A stretch of 64,000 nucleotides of DNA. Origin: Stenopsyche tienmushanensis (taxonomy: Eukaryota > Arthropoda > Insecta > Trichoptera > Stenopsychidae). This document shows, in pieces, positions 12,216-23,294 of this stretch. Every line of letters starts with the position of its first letter. Positions within the stretch are counted from its first letter, which is position 1. The stretch spans positions 372,001 through 436,000 of the forward strand of contig WACJ01000180.1 in NCBI GenBank assembly GCA_008973525.1. Direction: 5' to 3'. The notes beneath the pieces were generated by a model. That model had not been told where the DNA came from. It was given only the letters and a program-made list of their open reading frames with translations, and did not search any database. A program made the position numbers and the translations under genes.

Positions 12216-12966
12216 CTCGTTTATTAAAATATTTTTTTAAAAAATATTTCCAATATGAATATTTAAAAAATCCAATTACATTTTTGCAATAAATGAAAAC
12301 ACTTTGTTAAAAATATTTTTCATCTTATATTCGATCATATTTGATTTATTTATGAGAATTAGCATACTTAATATTTTTTTGAAGGTATTCAACTTGCGTG
12401 TACTTAACAAAAGAGACCTTCATTTCTTCTAAGAAATTAACATTTTCGAAATGAATTGAATGGCGAAGTTGACGGACACATCTGCATTGTGTGTAATTTT
12501 TGTATGAAAAATGACTGCATATTGCAGACGTGTCCGCCAAAGCGTTAAATGATTTAAAATGCCGCAAATGCACGAGGATAATAAAACACCCTGATCAATA
12601 TTGTAATTTTATCTTATTTTCAGTTTATACAGACTTACATTATTATTTTACACTAGTAAAGTCATAAGTTTATCATATAATTTTAACGACATATTTGATA
12701 TTTTATAAAATTTATTTAAACGTACCTTTGGCATGATTTTTGTTATTTTTTTTTATATAAAAAAATATCCAGCACTATATTTTAAATGTACAGCGATAAG
12801 TGAAGACTTTTGCATACCTTGCATTTATGCTTTTGATCGTATCAAATTATTGTTGAAATCATATTTTCACCGTTAACACCTTTTCACTTCACTTTTTCTT
12901 GATGGGTTGACAGCTTTTTCGCCATCAAAATCATGTCGATAATCATGTAAGGGCTTTAGAATATTT
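12216..12966. other. 3' flank of the minus-strand Ly6 gene
   Basis: AT-rich. The 75-codon minus frame at 12346-12573 has no recognisable domain. No convincing poly(A) signal could be singled out for the neighbouring gene. Confidence 0.35.
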
Positions 12967-13445
12967 TTAGGCTAATTTAAGGTATATCAATGTAGGAAAC
13001 AGCGCCAGAAGAGCCGTCATGAAGAAGACGGTGGGTGCTAATTTCGGCGAAGCATTACAGTAGTCGTCCAAACATGAACACACTTCTTGTCTTCCTCCAA
13101 ATCCAGAGCGTTGATAACATCGTCCCTGTAACAACACACATTATTTAATCAAAGCCCAATCTGTTATTAAACATGGAAAAATCTTTGAATTTATCATGAA
13201 TGTAACCAGATTGCCCTCTTTTACCTTGTAATTACTCTCGTCCCATCCGCAGCCTCTAATTACACGGTTGTCTGGTGGCAGGCCATTTACTTCGAATTCG
13301 ATGACTTGAGTAATTTTGCGACACATAGTATGTGTATTGCCATTTTCTAATGTTGAACAATCTTTCTTCATAGTATCCGGTAATTTGGCTAGAGCGCATC
13401 TTGAATCATTGTGACTGTTGCACATGTAACATTGCAATCCTTCAA
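12967..13445 (-). CDS. Ly6/uPAR-domain GPI-anchored protein, type 1 (Ly6-A), first exon not found
   Basis: Two coding exons on the minus strand: 13445-13225 (acceptor TCTAG, donor AAG-GTAAAA) and 13125-12967 (acceptor TACAG, stop at 12969-12967). They give about 125 residues with the ten-cysteine three-finger pattern: QCYMC at the start, RC, DC, MCRKITQ, IRGCGW, RCYQRSGFGG, VCSC, and DYCN closing the domain. A hydrophobic tail ending in LIYLKLA follows, as expected for a GPI signal. The phrases CRKITQ...EF-V and LPPD-RVIR closely recall Drosophila CG9336/CG9338. Intron phases are 1 and 0, as in the genes at 40339 and 51175. A signal-peptide exon with phase-1 end should lie upstream (above 13.5 kb on this strand), but I could not identify it. 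The protein would act on the cell surface. Confidence 0.85.
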
Positions 13446-13719
13446 CTAGAACATACATATGATAAACATGAATATAATGCAAAAAAATATACTGAAACTA
13501 AACAAATGTATTATATATGACGTTTATGTTTCCATGGAAACGCTTGGAAAGCAAGAAAACATGTCAAAACCCCGAGGATGTGGTTGTAAAGAATGATTTT
13601 TTTCGTCGTCATTTCGCTATTTCCGTCTATTCTGTGCCTCATTCTGACAATTACCCAGACCCAGAAGTGTGACGTATTTATCTACCAGTCTATTCTAGCA
13701 CAGTCGAGGTCTTCCGATG

Positions 13720-13890
13720 CGTTTACTGCCACTCGGTCCCGAATTTAATATGGCACGAGAGACTGTGAATCGAGAGACCTGCCCAATATAGACGGCGGGT
13801 TCGAATGCAGCATGTAATTGACGTTTCGTTGTACATGTCCATGACCTCTCGACTGGACCTCATGGCTTCGAAACCTGAGGTCTTATTTCG
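13720..13890 (-). mobile_element. Non-LTR retrotransposon C-terminal fragment (RTE-like), copy 2
   Basis: The minus strand repeats the sequence at 6030-6190, including cgagaggtcatggacatgta and ttgggcaggt, with a frame reading RRLYWAG. It is shorter and more diverged than copy 1. Confidence 0.65.
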
Positions 13891-13961
13891 GAGAGAAACG
13901 AAATCTTATGCAAAATTTTTCTCTCGAATTTCTCGAGGTTATAGCGTAACAAATCGCTATA

Positions 13962-14742
13962 CACTTAAACTTTTTTTTGTGCGGTAGATGCGTTCCCCGG
14001 AAAATCGCACAAAAAAAGCTATGACTTGCATAGAAAAAATGAAGATGGGTTCCATGGTTTTTAAAAACCGCATAACTTTGAAACAGCTATATAAAATATA
14101 TCCAAAATCGCATAAAAAATAGGAACACAATAAGGCAATTAGAAAACAACATTTTTGGTAACATTTAAAGGAGGTCTTGCATCAGTGGTAAAATTTTAAG
14201 AATATCAGGCATCTCAAATGCCAGACATCTACTAGAGAAATACTGATTATTTTAATTACAAACTATCATCGCTGTATAATAATTTTCGTCAAGACATTTT
14301 TTGGCCTTATTTCGTCAGTTTTTTTTAAATAGTTAAAAAATACTTGAGATATGATGTCAACCGCGTTGAAAAAAGTAGTTTCGATAAAAACGCGTTAAAA
14401 GATTTCATTATGGTAGGACCGGCCAAGTTACCGCGTCGCTAAAATAGCTATAACTTCGTAAGTAGTTCGAATTTTAGAAATTCCTTTGAACAATGTATTT
14501 TAAAGTCGAAACATTGGAAAAATGCAAAAAAAACGAAATCATTTTTTTCAAAAATCTAAACCAGAATAACTTCCCATTTTTTTTTTCCAAATTTTGGTTG
14601 GTGCTGATGATTTATTTCCTATTTTATCCGAAATATCTAGATATGTACTCTTTATGAAATAAATTTAATTAAAAAATGCTTTAAAAAAACCGCATAACTT
14701 CGAAATCGCACAAAAAAAGTCGCACAAAAATAGGTTTGAGTG
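13962..14742. mobile_element. Pogo/Tc1-type MITE, copy 2 (TA target site)
   Basis: A 781-bp element flanked by TA on each side. The left end is CACTTAAACTTTTTTTTGTG, and the right end read inward is CACTCAAACCTATTTTTGTG. The orientation is opposite to the copy at 4529-5210. It contains an insertion relative to that copy at about 14165-14225. No intact gene. Confidence 0.75.
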
Positions 14743-14783
14743 TACTTTTATACTATCATTTTTTGCTTTGTAGTTGATATTAA

Positions 14784-15056
14784 CACATTCCCGTCGGGCT
14801 ACGCATAGCATTATCTTTCGCCTGACGTGGGGCGCATTTGTGGAAATTTGCAATATTTTTTTATATTAGAAAAAATGCTCTAACTTTTTAACTAGTAGAC
14901 AGTTTCTAAAAAAAGTTGGCCATATTGTTTAAGACATCCCATTATATGGAAATATGAAAACACAACAGTAGTTTTTAAACTTTGGCGCGCATACCAGTGC
15001 AATTAAAAATCATTTATGGCTAAAGACGCATGTATGCGTAACCCGGCTGGAATGTG
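14784..15056. mobile_element. piggyBac-like MITE (TTAA/TTGA)
   Basis: Inverted ends of about 27 bp: left CACATTCCCGTCGGGCTACG, right read inward CACATTCCAGCCGGGTTACG. The outer flank is TTAA at 14780-14783 and TTGA, one change from TTAA, at 15057-15060. A single related end (TTAACACATTCCGGTGGGG) appears at 62299. Non-coding, 273 bp. Confidence 0.65.
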
Positions 15057-15060
15057 TTGA

Positions 15061-17149
15061 TAATGACCTAAGTATTTATATATTGGATTTTTTCCACTTC
15101 TATTACAAAGGCTTTTTAAATGTCATCTTTACAATTTTTAGAAGTGATCTTAGTGAGTTATTTAACCGAGCAAAATTTTGCATTTGAAACAAAGCATATG
15201 CTTGATCATATAATGAGATATGTGTGTGAAGCGATTACCTTATTTAATAGTCCATCAGGATCGCGTTTTATGTACGTGGGACGCGTTCCCGAAGCAACTA
15301 GCATAATTGAAGACTAATTTTTCCATCTAATGTAAATTAGCAAGGATGTAATCTTAACTAACAAACGTGTACCGAGCGTATTGTGTTATAATTTTATGCC
15401 ATCGGACGAACGTAAAGCAATAAGTCTGTTGAGGGTCCAATGATAAACATAATTGTATTGTCAGCTGTAATTGATGTTAATCTCAATTAAACTTAATGAT
15501 CGACGGAGTTATGTAAATTAAATTGAATGTATGTCTGTCTGTTTGTATGTTCTCTATAAATTCAAGAATTACTATTTTTATTTCATTTTCCGAATGGGTT
15601 CAAACCGAGATGATCGCAAAAGTGCCCTTCGATATGTTCATCCAGGTAGCCCGCTGGTTGAGTGTTCACAAATAAAGCTCATAGCTTCAATATCGATTGC
15701 ATGGAGAGTGGGTCAACTTTTGTTGGTTGTCAATCATCCTTTATGATATAAAAAGTTTATAAAATCAAGGCGTGGGTCATAAATTCGCCTCTGTTAAAGA
15801 AAACATGGATGTAATTTTGTCCTTTAAATGAATGTCGAATAGATCCTAATCCTGAAATGTACTGATATTAATCATGGAAAAAATAATTTAACATAATAAG
15901 GGTTGCTTTGGTGCTTGAAATTGAATCGATTCTTATAAGTCAGGACGTGGTTAATAAGTTGTATCATGCTATGTTCTCTAATTTGTGACTCAATTTAAAA
16001 GATATAAAATTTTCTCAATTGAATAATTCCGGTTGATCGCGTGATTGTCTGTATTCATTATACTTGTGGATTTTTTTGAAGGATCTTGCTTATAAATCGA
16101 ACTTATCCAATCATTAAACGACATGAGTTGTATAAATGCAATGAAAATTTAGATTTGTCCGCACTATTTTTGAATAGAAGATGAGAAAATGATCAAATTC
16201 CCTATGAAATTCTGCACAACCAAATTATAAATTAGCATTAGAAAATAATTTATATTAAAAATCTATACGTTACTGTAACTTTTTATGAAATTGAATATCA
16301 TGGACTTGTTGATTAAATCTCATTTAAATTGTTCATACGAAATTTGTTAATTTAAATATATATATATATGGATTAAATCCTGAATATTTTTGCCTTGATA
16401 TGAACTATACAAATTTGCTAAATTTATCAAAATTTGAATCGGTATGCTCTTTCAATTGTCGTGTCGCTAATTGCATTATATAAATCCTCGGCACTCGAAA
16501 TTGTTTACGTTTTTTTGGCGTAAAATACACCCGGAAGACGGTTACCTTCCTTTTGGAGGATGCACAGGATGACGGCCAGGGAGTATAGCGACAAGCCCAA
16601 TAGTCTGGAGGTCTTCATTTTATAGCTGATCCTCGTGATGTTCAACAGGAGACGGTCGGATTACGACTACACTCGTCGTGTACTAATGTGGGGCAATAGG
16701 AACAAAATGATCTGTTTGGACCGATGCTTTATGAACTGCTGACCCAATACTCAGCCACTTTCATTTGGAGATTAACCGAGGCGAAAATTGTTCCGCAAAT
16801 CAATTTTTGTTCACATCCGGTATCAGTCCGAAAAAATAGTTCAAATTAAAAAATGTATTGTATGACTTTTTGGCATGGATTTGGCGGGACACAGTTAAAA
16901 AAAACGCAGAAGAAAGCGTTAAGGGATGATTTCATATCATTGAAATATGATATAGATCTTGATTCAATAAGACTGTTCAAAAATATATGTGAATTTGTCT
17001 ACATATCATATTTCAACAATCCTTCCCAAGTATTAGGCAAATCGGAAAGAAAATCATTTTTATTACAAAACGTCGTCTGTCCTTCTAAAATCATTTAATG
17101 AAAATATAGAGACTTTCAATGGAAACGCTCAAATGTTATTAGGCTATAA
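15061..17149. other. Non-coding stretch with orphan frames
   Basis: Plus-strand frames at 15120-15317, 15531-15746 and 16853-17098 were read and not recognised. A slightly GC-rich patch at 16530-16800 looks like a decayed element but carries no motif I can name. Confidence 0.35.
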
Positions 17150-17375
17150 CGGCTAAATTGTTACATCAACATCTATTAAATTTATTGTGAGTTATTCAGT
17201 AGTATATGGCAAATTATCATGAAAAGTTATGCGTATACACCGCAAACAATTGATGCCCATTTAGCAAATTCAGCCAGGTTTATGCGACAGAGTTATCGAA
17301 TATTGGAACACCCGAATACGTGCCATCAAGCAAAGCCGCGGCGGACATTTGAATGACGTTATTTTCCTTCAAATG
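17150..17375 (-). repeat. Dispersed repeat B, copy 2
   Basis: This copy is shorter and more damaged than the one at 11126-11395: on the minus strand the frame breaks after IFDNS and resumes one base out of phase. Its DNA keeps the phrases tatggcaaatta, tttatgcgacag and caagcaaagccg. Confidence 0.6.
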
Positions 17376-17726
17376 GAATAAAAAATGAGTGAATATCTCA
17401 AACACAACTTCTTTTAAAATGACTAACATCACATTCTGCATTATATGCTGGTGTTTTTCGACCAGGGCTTAAAACACCATCAAGACCACAAAAGCCATAA
17501 ATTAAATTTACGGTGAAGTGTTAACACAACGATATGTCAATTGTGGTGTTGCGGGAAAACGAATTGAATGGAGGTTTAAATGCCGCACGAATTGTCCGAA
17601 GATAACAAAGGAGAGCGACGAAACACGTGCAAAGTTTTGTTGTCAAGACAAAAAGTTCGTCCCTTTTAGCACTGAGCGAACAGCAATTGGAAAGGGTGAA
17701 TAAAAATTTGAGAGTCAAACTTTTCG

Positions 17727-18295
17727 TTAGGACGTATATATACGTCCCGCCCATCTGGCTTGAGTTCAAATTTTTTTTTTTTTTAACAATGCTTAGAAAT
17801 TATATTTAGATACAAAAACATATTGAGAGGTTAACAAATACAAAACAATAAACAAAAGTACATAAAAAATGGAAACATAGAGTTTAAAAAAATAAAATAT
17901 ATCCACACATAAATTTAAAATTAAACTTCTTTAGTTCCCTTTATTTTTTCTTTGAAAATACCTTTCAACTAAGCGTGAGGATGTAGGTGTAATGCTGTTT
18001 TTTGATGGCATATGTTGGCTTTTTACTATTTTGTCTGAAGTGAGCATCAATACGTCTTTTTCGTCCTCCCATTTTAAAACTGTAAGTTTGTCTTTGAATC
18101 TTACCTAATGCTACTAGTCATCGTTTACTAAGTACACGTCCACTCCAACACAATAGCGAAATGCAACCAATTAGCTACCTATCTTAAATTCATGTCAAAA
18201 CATGCATCGACAACTCACACATTCGTTAAACAAAGAAAAGTCCCGCCTGCTTCAGGACTCAACATATATTTCGATGACGTATATATACGTCCTAA
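17727..18295. mobile_element. Unclassified inverted-repeat element with palindromic ends
   Basis: The two edges are 20-bp inverted copies, TTAGGACGTATATATACGTC at 17727-17746 and its reverse complement at 18276-18295. Each contains the 16-bp perfect palindrome GACGTATATATACGTC. A third copy of the palindrome lies just outside at 18320-18335. The 569-bp interior is AT-rich and has no intact gene. No target duplication is clear, so the superfamily is unknown. Confidence 0.5.
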
Positions 18296-18489
18296 CCAAT
18301 TTTGATACAGTTTACGTTGGACGTATATATACGTCACGTAAATTTATTGGAAAAAAAGATTGCACATTATTTTCTTTCCTTAAATATAGAAAATTATGAC
18401 TAGATACGAAAACCAATTCGCTATGATTGATACATCGTATTGTGAATTTTCATACGCCGAAGAAAAATAATTAATCTCATTGTCGACTA

Positions 18490-18845
18490 ATCGTACTATA
18501 AAAATTAAATTTTCCGAAATGAAATGGAGGAATTTTGGATTCCTGTCCAAGAGGAATATTCAGCTCTTCACACGAAAGCACTGAATTTTTTTTACAGTTT
18601 TTGAAATCATATTTGTGTGAGCTTGGTTTCTCAACAATAACTAATATGAAAACTAAAAAAACGAGAAAGACTTACGAATTAAGACGAAGAATTGAGGGTA
18701 ACTATGTCAAATATTAGACCTAATATTTCTGATATCTGCAAAAGCCACCAAGCTTAGGTTATCACATTAATTGATTTTTGATTGATCATATAAATTCCTA
18801 AGTGTATGTATTTGTGTGACTTCAAAAAGAGGTTGAGAGCCACTG
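18490..18845 (+). mobile_element. hAT (ZBED5/Charlie-like) transposase 3' remnant
   Basis: The plus frame reads CELGFSTITNMKTKKTRK and, after a frameshift at about 18695, MSNIRPNISDICKSHQA. This is the C-terminal signature of the hAT group that includes ZBED5-like domesticated genes (LGFS-LTN-KTK). The element ends at 18845 with GGTTGAGAGCCACTG, the usual hAT terminus of the CAGTGGTTCTCAACC kind. The 5' half was not found. Confidence 0.75.
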
Positions 18846-19899
18846 CTCTTAAGGATAAACGCTTTTAAAATGTAATTGAAGTCGAAAATCATATTTGTAC
18901 ATATTTATATTCAAACCCAGAAGAATTTTTCGGAAGAGGAATTGAAAAACTTGAAAACTTGTGAGAAATAGTAAGTACAAGTATTGAAGGAATATTATAT
19001 TTTGTAAGATTTTTTAAATGAAAATAAAAAACTTAAATTAAATATTTCATTGTCGAACAGTCGGCAAAGACTTCTCAATACATCTACTATATCATTTTGG
19101 ATGCATAAGTAGACAGTTTTATACAAAAGCAAAAAGAAAAAACAAATATACGATACAAAAATGACAATCCTTGTATTACAACTAATTCCAATTACGCAAA
19201 ACGCCTCTTCAAGTCGCATTACAAATCGTATCCCGTCTTTTTGTACCAACATGGCATCAAATAACTTAAAAAATATTTAGAAGAAAAAATGGACATCGCT
19301 TATTCGATTTATTTTAAAATATCAATCAATACCTTGTTCTTATTCAAGTTGGCGTAATGCAAAAATCAAATATGAAAATGAACTTGTAATAATTTTTATA
19401 TTTACATTTATACGCCGCCATCGGTCAATACTACTTTACAATATGGCTAAATAATGGGATTCCAATTTATTTGTAGCGTTTAATCTTACTTGATGACATT
19501 TTTAGCATAGCTTTGTGGCAATCAACAATAGGAAACCTGAATCTAATCATGGAGTTTAACAGTATTTCCATTAGTCATTACGTTAATCATTTACACTACA
19601 ATGCGACAATGTCGGTATAATATTCTATTAAGGCTACGCATACAATCATGCTATGATAAAAACATAGTAACTTAAATAAGCGAAAATGATTTATTCGCCA
19701 TATTGGCTAATGTAATTCATGAAAATACTTCATATTTGTGTTACATGAGCTTAAAGATTATGGATTTACTCATGATATTGTGTATATTTTTTGGAAACTT
19801 CTATATGCGCGGTATGGTAAATTGGGCTGAACGTCATAAAAAGTGAGACTTCGACCATGAACGTTAGATTTCTGAGTTCGAAATCATTTTCTGTAGTAG
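18846..19899. other. Non-coding stretch
   Basis: No recognisable gene. The 85-codon minus frame 18995-19252 is rich in hydrophobic residues by AT composition and carries no motif. Confidence 0.4.
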
Positions 19900-20342
19900 G
19901 GATTCTGTGTCGAGACGTCCTGGGACTTCCGGGCTTTTTTGCTGTATCGCGTCCCGGGACTTTTAACGATAAAGTCCCGGGACTCGAGTCTATCGAATAT
20001 ATCTCGTATTAAAAAAGTAGTATCGCTTTGTTATATATATTTTATCATTATTGTAGTCCATAATGGAAAGAAGTCAATCGGAAGTATGGAAACATTACAA
20101 AAAAACTACAAAAAAGGAGATAGCCCAATACAACAAATCACATGCAAAGGGTAAAACACAACTGAACTAGTGAGACATCTTGAATGGGTACATCGGATTT
20201 TTTTGAATAAAATATTTACTTTAAAAAAATCTGTACATAATTGAAGAAAAAATAAAAGCCTCGAGGCCTGGGAAGTCCCGGGACTTTGAAATTATCGCAT
20301 ATCGTGTCCCGAGACTTTGAAAAAGCCGAGACTTCAGAATCA
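19900..20342 (+). mobile_element. hAT deletion derivative with BED zinc-finger remnant
   Basis: The ends are inverted copies (GATTCTG-x-x-TC near 19901 and its complement near 20341) with several GTCCCGGGACTT blocks at both sides. Inside, about 20060-20190 reads MERSQSEVWKHYKKT, then CKG, then NTTELVRHLEWVH after small shifts. That is the pattern of a BED-type zinc finger at the N-terminus of a hAT transposase. The catalytic part is missing, so this is a short non-autonomous derivative. Confidence 0.65.
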
Positions 20343-22129
20343 ATCACTGTTGTTCAATTTAATAAATAATATAGTATTAGTTTAATAATAGTATATTTAG
20401 CTATTAATTTTAATTATCCAGTTGTTTTTCAATTTTATTTTAAAAATATTTATTTGTTAGCCTTGGCTGCTGGAAGACGTATTCTTCCTGCCAGATTTCC
20501 GATTTCATAACTCTAATAAATTAAGGTTTTGTCTTGAATTAGTATTTACATTCTTTCCTGAACGTCTTAATCCTCTTCCGCGTCCTCTCCACGATCCGAA
20601 AACGAACGGACCCGCGTGTAGGCAATCAGCAACAGAATTACAGTACCCACGTTACCTTATTTAATTGTGTTTCAAATATATTATTTTTACAAATCTAATA
20701 TTTTCTTAGATGTCTGAGTGAATCAACATCAGATTCATTTAGAAACAATTTTACTTGATAAAAAAACTTCATCAAAAAAACATCAGTTTTTCTCTTTCTT
20801 GTAATTTTAATAGATTTTTCAAGTGCTAAAACATCTAATCCCTTAATGTTTTTTAACATCATTTTAAGACTCAAATTGCAATAATTTGGCAGTAATACTA
20901 TTAGTCAACACTTTTTCATCATCATAGTACAACAACATGCAAGCCCCAGGACTTCTTCAATATCCCCAAGGAAAAATATTGCATTCGTATAATCACCCGG
21001 CCTAAATGAAATCATCGAAAGGAGCGATCAAAGACTTCTTAATAGAGATTCTTGGCGGTTTTAAAATGATGCTTTAGAACTATGATGGTATTCTAGTGAG
21101 TTTCCTACGTATCTATATCAGGGGTCGTATCAGGACTTGTGCATGCGAGCTACGAAGATTACCGCATCATAGACGAGGACTTAAAAGGATAATCGTCCTC
21201 ATCCTGCAAAAGCAGCCAGCACAGGACGCCAGTTTGATCCGTGTCACCTACACTTCAATAATCATTTCAAATAGTCCCCGCGACTGGCTGCCGACGATTT
21301 AGAAAAAATGGGCTTAGGTCCTTGGACTAACGTTTTACCCACTCTCTAAAATTAATATCCCTAATAACCGCATTTAAGCGACCAGACGCTCGAATGGTAT
21401 AATTTAGAATTAAAGACGGCGAGAAATAGCCGATGTGACAATTGAAATATTTCACACTCGAGTCCTTTGATTTATAATTTTGAGAATTTAAACAGTCTCA
21501 GGTCGTATGGATAAACAGAAGTAAATAATAGAACAATTCAAAGCATCGTATGTATCTAGGTCAATTCATCCTAACCATTGCTATTAGCATAGCCCTAACA
21601 TGAAGATATATTAGCACAAGTATGCAATGAATGTACGAAAGGGATCATTTGACTTGCAATAGAATGTAGCTATTTTATGTTTCTTAACGTTTACTAAAAG
21701 AATATATTTACCTAAATACTATAATAATAGACTAGATATTTTTTACATGGATAAGATACTTTAAACCCTTCTGTCAATTAGATTTTTTAATAGTAGTTAT
21801 GTATAGATATTATCAAATCCCTGGTCTGTATTGTCAACTAGGGAAGTTTTTCATTACAATCCAAGAAAAAATGCTATAATTTTTTTCCATTTTCTTGATT
21901 TTTACCCCAAACAAATTATTTATTTACGCGAAAACCTTAAAACTGTAGCTTAGTTGACTAGATAATATTATAGTGAGAAACATCCCAAAATTTCATCCAG
22001 ATCGATCAACAACTTTTTAAGCTACAACTGGCGAACATTTTGAAAATGCAGTTTAGAAATAATCTCGTTTAAGGTTTCAATGCGATAAAACTATCAATTT
22101 TAGTGACTTACCGATCAACCAATGATTCC
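20343..22129. other. Non-coding stretch with a GC-rich patch
   Basis: At 20560-20650 the minus strand could encode a short hydrophobic-then-charged tail (GTVILLLIAYTRVRSFSD, then acidic residues and a stop), without a convincing splice acceptor. The plus frame 21096-21302 is unrecognised. Nothing else stands out. Confidence 0.3.
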
Positions 22130-22640
22130 AGATGCATATAATAGATCTTCAGCTTTCTCAAAAAGTTGATTATCTTTCACTAACTGTTGCTTTAGGGCTA
22201 TACAAGCTGCTTTTGTCCCAGAAAGACTCTTACTGTTCTACTTCGCTACCCGCGCTTCATCGGTATTTTCAGCAAAGACTTTACAATAGGTGCCAATAAT
22301 TATATTTAATGTATTCATCATCTTCAAAATGAAGCTGTAGTCATTATTAAATATCCCAGCAGCAATGTATGTCAATATTTAAATGTTTTTACAACAGAAT
22401 ACAGGTGTTTTGGAGCTAGTCGCCAAACCGTCGAGTTAAAACATTCATTAGCATTTTGGATATGGCCACCCAAGCATCTTTGAAGTAATTCATCCCTGGA
22501 CAAATCTTTATAAATCGGTAAGAGATGCTGTTTTATCTCTTTGCCAAGAAATGGAGTCAGGTCTTCAAGCTTTGGATATTTTTTAAAGCAATGTTTTTCT
22601 GCCATTCGCACCAACTTTTGACTTCAGTTTGGGTTCCCAT
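22130..22640 (-). pseudogene. Mutator-like transposase-domain remnant, copy 1
   Basis: The minus strand reads KEIKQHLLPIYKDLSRDELL then QRCLGGHIQNANECFNSTVW. After a frameshift near 22390 it continues ILTYIAAGIFNNDYS...AENTDEARVAK. The pattern PIY-DLS--ELL-RCLGG-TQN-NE--NS-W is that of arthropod proteins annotated as Mutator-like transposase-domain proteins. A related fragment lies at 60889-61347. The start, the catalytic region upstream and an intact frame are missing. Confidence 0.65.
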
Positions 22641-23294
22641 GATTATCTTTTTTAAAATTCCTCGAACCATTCGTTCCTTTATTAAGATATTTTGACATTT
22701 ATGTTTCGAAAATTCAACCACACACGACACGCTATCGAGTCAAATTGGTATTATATAATAGAAATACAGAAGTTCGTGATATTAAAGATCCTAACATTAA
22801 TTTCGTTAATAATTATGGATTCTTGCACGTTGAAAATATAGTAAAATCATAAATTAAATGCTTAAATTGGCTTGATATTAAGAGTTAAATGACGTAAATT
22901 TGATGATTTATTTAATTTGAATCCGAATATATCCAGTTTTAGTTATCATGATTATTTCTGGAATCACAAGTTCACTTCAGGTATAATTCATTTACACCAA
23001 TTTCTTTGATTATAAGTCAATATAAGGAAAAGGTTATAGGCTTAGTATTTTTTAGTATTCCTTCGGAAGCTGCGTAGAATAGGCGTGTTGAGGTAAATTT
23101 AAGATTGTTTTTTTGAAATATTTAATTTTTTTTATTATTATAATTTTTTAAATAAATATATAGTAATTTAAAATAAATAACTCAGAATATTTATTTTATG
23201 AGTTTAGTGACATCTATTCAACACGCTTTAAAGATTTATCATACACGGACTGGAAAATGATAAATATACGTTTTTTTTATAATTTCAGGATAGA
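22641..23294. other. 5' flank of Ly6-B
   Basis: AT-rich upstream region of the gene starting at 23295. No TATA or initiator could be chosen with confidence, and a polypyrimidine-AG (aatttcag, 23281-23288) just before the start codon suggests a 5'UTR intron acceptor. Confidence 0.35.

Noticed and set aside
13141..13482. Minus-strand 113-codon frame as the complete Ly6-A protein
   Set aside because: It runs past the splice donor into intron sequence and begins without an ATG; the exon model with the second exon at 13125-12967 restores the full cysteine set.
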